Positions 59,197 through 64,000 of a stretch of 64,000 nt of DNA are shown here, piece by piece (position 1 is the first letter of the stretch; every line of letters begins with the position of its first letter). Below the pieces are notes generated by a model. That model worked only from the letters and a program-made list of their open reading frames with translations. It was not told where the DNA came from and ran no database searches. Source of the stretch: Cryobacterium frigoriphilum. GTDB taxonomy: Bacteria; Actinomycetota; Actinomycetes; Actinomycetales; Microbacteriaceae. The stretch spans positions 124,001 to 188,000 of the forward strand of contig NZ_SOHE01000041.1 in assembly GCF_004403305.1 (NCBI RefSeq), given 5' to 3'. The translations under genes and the position numbers were made by a program.

Positions 59197-61005
59197 CTAT
59201 GCGTCTGCCAGTGTCCAATCCCAGACGTTCCAGAAGATGGTCGGCGCCAGAATCGACGGCTCGATGCCCTCGATCTTGTCGCTGAACGCCGTGACTCCGG
59301 GGAACTGGAAGATCGTGACCCCGTAGTAGTTGTCGTAGAGCAGCTTGTCGAGTTCCTGCTGAAGCGCAACCTGTGCTTCAGGGTCGAACTCGCCACTCAG
59401 CTCCTGGATGACCGAGTCGACCTCTTCGTTGGAGAAGAAGTTCATGTTGTTGATGCCGCCGGTTTCGAACGTCGGTCCCGATTCCGTCACCGCGAGGCTC
59501 GTGGACTGCCAGCCGAACAGCGAGGCGTCGTACGCGCCGGGGGTTCCGAGCAGGCCACCCCATTCGGTGCTGCCGCAGTCGGTCACGTTGAAGCCGGCGA
59601 GGGCTGCGGAGGTCTGGATCAGCTGGAACTCGTTGACCCGACGCGGGTTGTTCGAGGCGTAGAGCACGCAGACCTCGGGGCTCGTCACTCCGGCCTCGGC
59701 GAGGAGTGCCGTGGCACCCTCGACGTCGACGTCGGCGTAGGCCTCTGAGCCGTTGGCGGCGACGGAGTCGTCGTAGCCTGCGGCGCCCGGAACGAGAATC
59801 TGCGAACCACGCAACTCGGCGTCGTCGCCGACGATCGGCTTGATGAGCTTGTCGAGGATCTCCTGACGCGGGATGACCTTCAGGAAGGCCTCACGCACGA
59901 GCGGGTCGTTGAAGACACCGCTCTTGGACTGGTCGACCTGCAGGTCGACGTGCTCGTAGGTTCCTTCAACGCCCTTGATCACCGTGACGTTCTCAACCGC
60001 GTCGAGCGCGGTCACGAGGTCGGAGGTGGACTGGGGCGAGATGACATCGACGTCGCCGTTTTCGAGCGCCTGAACGGCAGCGAGCGGGTCGTCGATGAAG
60101 CGAACCGTGATCTCTTCGATCGACGGGGTGTTCGCTCCGGTGTAGTCGGGGTTCGCCGTGAGAGTGATGTACTGGTCGGCTACGAACGCGGAGATCGTGT
60201 ACGGGCCGGTTCCGAGGTAGAGCTCGGGGTCATCGGGCAGTTCGGTGAAGTTGAAGCCGCCGTTCCAGAACGAGGAGATCGGTGCGAGGGCGGCATCGTC
60301 GCCGTCTTCGATGGCCGCGACAACGGCATCCTTGGCCTCGGCGTTGTCGGTGAGCTCGAGGGCGTTCTTGCCCACGACGTGTGCGGGCAGGGCGCTCGGC
60401 AGGGCCAGCTCCCAGTCGACGTACGGCGAGCTGTAGACCATGGTCATCGACTTGCCGTCGTCGCTGATGGTGGGGGTGTCGCGCACGAGACCCAGGCCGG
60501 AGTCGGGCTGGGCGCCGGAGTCGAAGTAGACGACGTCGGTGGGGAACGCGTCGGTGAATTCACCGGTTTCCGCATCGGTGAAGTCGGCGGGATCGAAGTC
60601 GGGGGTGTCGAGGGAGCGCGAGTTGGCGGCCCAGTCGAGCAGCAGGTCGGCAGCGTCGACGTCGGTTCCGTCTGACCACTTCACATCGTCGGCGATGGTG
60701 TACTTCACCGTGAGCGGGTCTTCGGAGACCATTTCGTAGCTGCCGAAGGCCTCGTTCGTCACCAGCTCCGGGGTGTTGTCGTAGTAGTTGAACCAGTCGT
60801 TCGTCATGTAAATGATGTTGTTGTTGGCCGTCGCGTTACCGAAAGAGGTCGCCCCGTTGTACGAGTAGAAGGCCTGGTTCCATGCGACGTTGACCGACGT
60901 ACCGGTGTCGAGTCCGGAATCGGCCGTGGGGGCCGAACAGCCGGACAGAACGAGCGCGGCGGCGCCAACGGTGGCAACAGTTGCCCCGATGCGTCTGATT
61001 CTCAT
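59197..61005 (-). CDS. Oligopeptide ABC transporter solute-binding lipoprotein (family 5)
   Basis: A lipoprotein signal with lipobox LVLSGCSAP (Cys about 23) and a family 5 peptide-binding (DppA/OppA-like) fold: LTVKYTIADDVKWSDGTDVDAADLL near 105-130, YLGTGPYTI and PLVREAFLKVI further on. At 602 residues it is on the long side. AGGAGGA precedes the ATG. It is followed by dppB/dppC of set 1 behind a hairpin. From memory, LpqW (Rv1166), the neighbour of typA in mycobacteria, belongs to the same fold family. Confidence 0.93.
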   Translation of the reverse strand: MRIRRIGATVATVGAAALVLSGCSAPTADSGLDTGTSVNVAWNQAFYSYNGATSFGNATANNNIIYMTNDWFNYYDNTPELVTNEAFGSYEMVSEDPLTVKYTIADDVKWSDGTDVDAADLLLDWAANSRSLDTPDFDPADFTDAETGEFTDAFPTDVVYFDSGAQPDSGLGLVRDTPTISDDGKSMTMVYSSPYVDWELALPSALPAHVVGKNALELTDNAEAKDAVVAAIEDGDDAALAPISSFWNGGFNFTELPDDPELYLGTGPYTISAFVADQYITLTANPDYTGANTPSIEEITVRFIDDPLAAVQALENGDVDVISPQSTSDLVTALDAVENVTVIKGVEGTYEHVDLQVDQSKSGVFNDPLVREAFLKVIPRQEILDKLIKPIVGDDAELRGSQILVPGAAGYDDSVAANGSEAYADVDVEGATALLAEAGVTSPEVCVLYASNNPRRVNEFQLIQTSAALAGFNVTDCGSTEWGGLLGTPGAYDASLFGWQSTSLAVTESGPTFETGGINNMNFFSNEEVDSVIQELSGEFDPEAQVALQQELDKLLYDNYYGVTIFQFPGVTAFSDKIEGIEPSILAPTIFWNVWDWTLADA

Positions 61006-61135
61006 ATTTCCTCCTGTGCAGGGTGGACCAGTGAAAGTGATCCGCAGAGGCTCACTTCCGTGCTGGGTACCTTTGACCCTAGGGAGGGGTAGACACCAGC
61101 GCCTAACAAAGTCGCGAAACGTTACACGTTGGTAA

Positions 61136-61156
61136 CCAATAATTGCGAATAATTGG
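61136..61156. promoter_or_regulatory. Imperfect palindrome ccaataatt-gcg-aataattgg
   Basis: The two nine-base arms are complementary except at one position, with three bases between them. It could be a regulator-binding site or the -35/-10 area of the binding-protein promoter. Confidence 0.4.
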
Positions 61157-61178
61157 CTGGAATGCACAAATTCATCGA

Positions 61179-61192
61179 TGTAAGCGCTTCAA
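61179..61192. promoter_or_regulatory. LacI/CcpA-family operator-like site TGTAAGCGCTTCAA
   Basis: The perfect 8-bp palindrome AAGCGCTT, with TG at the left and CAA at the right, matches the general TGNAAGCGCTTNCA form bound by LacI-family regulators. It lies about 175 bases upstream of the binding-protein start. The regulator is not in the window. Confidence 0.5.
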
Positions 61193-61290
61193 CTGACTGA
61201 GAACGTTCGTCACACCGCCGGTTTACTCAATTATCTTGATTCACCGGCGATGCCCGGAGCGGCCCAGAGCGGCCCAGTAGAGCCTGGACG

Positions 61291-63033
61291 CTACCGGCCG
61301 AACTCGAAGTCCCCGCCGGGAATCGCCGCGAGCAACTCCTGAGTGTAGGCCTGCTGCGGGTTGTCGAAGACGTCGTCCGTCGACGCCGCCTCGACGATGC
61401 GACCCTTCTGCATGACACAGACGTTGTCGGCCACGAGGCGAACCACCGCGAGGTCGTGCGTGATGAACAGGTAGGTCAGCTCGAGTTCGGTCTGCAGCTC
61501 GGTCAGCAGGTTCAGAATCTGGCCCTGCACGAGCACGTCGAGCGCCGATACCGCCTCATCGAGCACGAGCACGTCGGGCTTGAGGGCGAGCGCCCTGGCG
61601 ATGGCGATGCGCTGCCGCTGCCCGCCCGAGAGCTCGCTCGGGTAGCGAAACTGAGTCGCCGCCGGTAGCGACACTTGGTCGAGCAGCTCGAGTACGCGAG
61701 CCTGACGCTCTCTACGGGAGCCGATGTTGTGTGCGAGCAGTGGTTCGGCGATCGTATTGCCCACGTTGTACTGCGGATCGAGCGAGCCATACGGGTCCTG
61801 GAACACGGGCTGCACGCGCCGTCGAAACTTCAGCAGCTCCTTGCCCTTGAGCCCGGCCACGTCTGTGCCGTCAAACGCGATGCTGCCGCTCGTGAGGGAC
61901 TCGAGCTGCAGAATCAGTTTGGCAACGGTGGATTTGCCCGAGCCCGACTCGCCGACGATCGCCGAGGTGGTGCCCTTCTTGATACCGAAGGACACATCGT
62001 TCACCGCGAGCAGCTCGGTGTACTTGAGCCCCTTGGTGCGGATGCGGTACATCTTGCTCACGCCCTGGACCGTGATGAGGTCGCCGGACGGTGCCAGCTC
62101 TTCCCGAATCGCGGCCCGGTCGATCAGTGCGGTGTCGGTGCCTCCACTGGAGTAAATATCCGCTGCCTCATCGTGCTTCTTCGCCTGGATGCGCTTGGAG
62201 GCGAGGCTCGGTGCCGCCGCCACCAGGCGCTGCGTGTACGGATGCTTCGGGTTGGCCAAAATCTGCTGTGACGGCCCCGACTCGACGATCTTGCCCTTGT
62301 ACATGACCACGAGCTGTTCGGCCCGCTCCGCGGCGAGGCCGAGGTCGTGGGTGATGAACAGCACGCTGGTGCCGTAGTCGCGGGTCAGGGTGCCGAGGTG
62401 GTCGAGGATCTGGCGCTGCACGGTCACGTCGAGCGCACTCGTTGGCTCGTCGGCGATCAGTAGTTTCGGGCGGCTCGAGAGGCCGATGCCGATCAGCACC
62501 CGCTGGCGCATGCCGCCGGAGAACTGGTGCGGGTACTGCTTGAGACGGTCTTCGGCGTCGCTGAGGCCGGCCTCCTGCAGCACTTCGACCGTGCGCGCAC
62601 GCAGGGCCTTGCCGCGCAGGTCGCTGTTGGCCTTGATCGCCTCTTCGACCTGGAAGCCGATGTTCCACACCGGGTTGAGGTTCGACATCGGGTCCTGGGG
62701 CACGTAGCCGATCTGGCTGCCGCGCACGCCCTGCATCTCGGTCGCCGTCAGCGCGGTCAGGTCGCGGCCCTGGAACAGAATCTGCCCGGCCGTCACCCGC
62801 CCGGTGCCGGCCAGCAGATTTATGATGGCCTGCGCCGTCGTGGTCTTGCCCGAGCCGGACTCCCCCACGATCGCGAGGGTCTGACCCGCGTAGAGGGTGA
62901 GGCTGACGCCGCGCACGGCGGGAACGACACCGTACTGGGTCGTGAAGCCGACCTCGAGGTCGCGAATCTGCAGCAGCGGGCTGCTGTCATCCACGGAAAT
63001 GGTGGGAATGGACTGGGTTACTAACCGGGTCAT
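61291..63033 (-). CDS. Oligopeptide ABC transporter, fused double ATPase, set 2
   Basis: 580 residues with two ATPase halves: GESGSGKTTT and FSGGMRQRVL in the N half, GESGSGKSTV and LSGGQRQRIA in the C half, with IADEPTSALDV and VLDEAVSALDV. In the second half EPT is replaced by EAV, a common variant in this family. The start overlaps the stop of the upstream permease by four bases (ATGA). It resembles the set 1 ATPase in design but differs in motifs, so it is an older paralogue. Confidence 0.94.
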   Translation of the reverse strand: MTRLVTQSIPTISVDDSSPLLQIRDLEVGFTTQYGVVPAVRGVSLTLYAGQTLAIVGESGSGKTTTAQAIINLLAGTGRVTAGQILFQGRDLTALTATEMQGVRGSQIGYVPQDPMSNLNPVWNIGFQVEEAIKANSDLRGKALRARTVEVLQEAGLSDAEDRLKQYPHQFSGGMRQRVLIGIGLSSRPKLLIADEPTSALDVTVQRQILDHLGTLTRDYGTSVLFITHDLGLAAERAEQLVVMYKGKIVESGPSQQILANPKHPYTQRLVAAAPSLASKRIQAKKHDEAADIYSSGGTDTALIDRAAIREELAPSGDLITVQGVSKMYRIRTKGLKYTELLAVNDVSFGIKKGTTSAIVGESGSGKSTVAKLILQLESLTSGSIAFDGTDVAGLKGKELLKFRRRVQPVFQDPYGSLDPQYNVGNTIAEPLLAHNIGSRRERQARVLELLDQVSLPAATQFRYPSELSGGQRQRIAIARALALKPDVLVLDEAVSALDVLVQGQILNLLTELQTELELTYLFITHDLAVVRLVADNVCVMQKGRIVEAASTDDVFDNPQQAYTQELLAAIPGGDFEFGR

Positions 63034-64000
63034 CGGCGTGCCCTCGCTTGGGGGTCGAGGGCGTCGCGAACCACGTCGCCGAGCATGAGAAAGGACAACA
63101 CGGTCACCGAGAGTGCGGCTGCGGGATACAGCAAGACCTGGGGGGCCGTGCGAATGGTGCTCTGGGCGTCGCCGATGTCGTTGCCCCAGCTCATGATGCC
63201 CTCGCCCAGACCGATGCCGAGAAAGGACAGCGTGGCTTCGGCCACGATGAACGTACCGAGTGAGACCGTCGCGATGACGATGACGGGGGCGATCGCGTTC
63301 GGCAGCACGTGGCGCACGAGAATCGTGAACTTCGACACTCCGAGGGCGACGGATGCCGTCACATAGTCGGAATTGCTGGCCGTCAGTACCGCGCCGCGCA
63401 TGATGCGGGCGATCTGGGGCCAGGCGAAGATCGACATCACGAGCGCGATCGTCACCGGAGTGCGGTCGGGCAGCACGGAGAGCAGCACGATGGCGCCGAG
63501 CACGGTCGGAACGGCGAAGAAGATGTCGCCGATGCGGGAGACGATCGCGTCGAGAAATCCGCCGTAGTACCCGGCGAGGGCACCGACGACGATGCCAACG
63601 ATCGTGACGAGTACCGTGGCGAGAATTCCCACGGTGACGGATGCCTGCGTGCCGAAGATCACGCGGGCGTAGATGTCACAGCCCTGAAAGGTGAAGCCGA
63701 GGGGATGCCCGGCCTCTGGCCCGCCGTTGCTGTTTCCGAGCTCGCAGCCGTCGTTGGGCTGGGCGCTCGCGAACAGTCCGGGAAAGATCGCCACGAGGGC
63801 GACGAGCAGAATCAGGGCGGAGGAGATCCAGAAGGTGGGCCGGCGACGCATGGCCTGCCAGGCATCCGACCACGTACTGCGCGCCTTCTGACTCTCGTCG
63901 AGCTTGTCGAGCGGGGCCACCGGAGTGTCCTCGAGCGCGGCAACGAAGTGCTCCTGATCGGGGCGGGTGCCCCGCGGGGCGTCGGGAACGGTACTACTTG
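63030..64000 (-). CDS. Oligopeptide ABC permease, DppC type, set 2 (5' end outside window)
   Basis: A permease with OppC-like N-terminus, five to six membrane segments and EAA loop YVTASVALGVSKFTILVRHVLPN. A GTG at 63920 could start it, but the frame stays open to the window edge with plausible N-terminal sequence (PDAPRGTRPDQEHFVAALED), like the HFVAxLxxTP start region of relatives, so the true start probably lies beyond 64000. The partner DppB-type gene is expected next, outside the window. Confidence 0.9.
   Translation of the reverse strand, partial: SSTVPDAPRGTRPDQEHFVAALEDTPVAPLDKLDESQKARSTWSDAWQAMRRRPTFWISSALILLVALVAIFPGLFASAQPNDGCELGNSNGGPEAGHPLGFTFQGCDIYARVIFGTQASVTVGILATVLVTIVGIVVGALAGYYGGFLDAIVSRIGDIFFAVPTVLGAIVLLSVLPDRTPVTIALVMSIFAWPQIARIMRGAVLTASNSDYVTASVALGVSKFTILVRHVLPNAIAPVIVIATVSLGTFIVAEATLSFLGIGLGEGIMSWGNDIGDAQSTIRTAPQVLLYPAAALSVTVLSFLMLGDVVRDALDPQARARR

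Larger units (their letters stand above)
61006..61290. other. Regulatory region upstream of the solute-binding protein gene
   Basis: This relatively A/T-rich stretch is the probable promoter region of the binding-protein gene. It holds two near-palindromes (listed separately), A/T-rich repeats aataatt at 61138-61154, and a duplicated agcggcccag at 61258-61277 just after the end of the set 2 ATPase gene. Confidence 0.6.

Overview
The window is high-GC DNA from an actinobacterium. Gene content and order (UPF0182, a PDZ/Lon-like protease, DUF2342, UvrD2, NudC, AdnAB, DUF3107, Mrp, TatB, DUF3117, succinylase-type dap genes, an mshB-like gene, TypA) point to Actinomycetota. The general style fits Microbacteriaceae (Cryobacterium/Leifsonia-like), but I could not run a phylogeny, so the family is an inference. 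Codons end mostly in G or C. No prophage, CRISPR array, rRNA operon or complete insertion sequence is visible.

Layout. 1-0.6 kb: tail of a cysteine desulfurase gene and two tandem initiator tRNA genes. 0.6-7.6 kb: UPF0182 membrane protein, PDZ/Lon-like protease, DUF2342 protein, zinc alcohol dehydrogenase. 7.8-23 kb: a nucleic-acid maintenance block with an orphan TOMM/ThiF-like protein, a short UvrD2, NudC, a phosphotransferase-like protein, AdnB and AdnA, DUF3107, a small membrane protein, a ferritin-like MiaE_2 protein and a DEAD-box helicase. 23-28 kb: PHP phosphoesterase, membrane-anchored endonuclease/exonuclease/phosphatase, secreted HNH-excalibur nuclease, aminopeptidase P. 28-34 kb: stress protein, CBS/MgtE-N protein, DUF1003, Mrp, PPK2, TatB, O-methyltransferase, DUF3117. 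34-46.6 kb: PIG-V-like mannosyltransferase, dapE and dapD (divergent), nitronate monooxygenase-like, penicillin-acylase family, citrate synthase, dapC, ferredoxin, degenerate PIG-L protein. 46.7-50.2 kb: efeUOB iron uptake behind a DtxR/IdeR-like box. 50.3-64 kb: DUF222-HNH protein, TypA, and two oligopeptide ABC transporter gene sets around a solute-binding lipoprotein, with one PH-domain gene inserted in antisense.

From memory, the left block follows the order of Mycobacterium tuberculosis Rv3193c-Rv3211 and the right block follows Rv1232c-Rv1165. Both therefore look like conserved backbone carrying lineage-specific insertions.

Three patterns run through the window. (1) Short tandem repeats are very frequent: units inside genes are 12, 15 or 18 bp, while those between genes are often not multiples of three. 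(2) Ten genes have a -10-like hexamer ending exactly six bases before the chosen start codon, which suggests leaderless mRNAs; dapE and dapD share one such element back to back. (3) The word CGGATGC/GCATCCG recurs in both orientations, inside and outside genes. No obviously new multi-gene system stands out; the most unusual items are these patterns, two tail-to-tail gene overlaps (110 and 136 bp), and an enlarged DppB-type permease.
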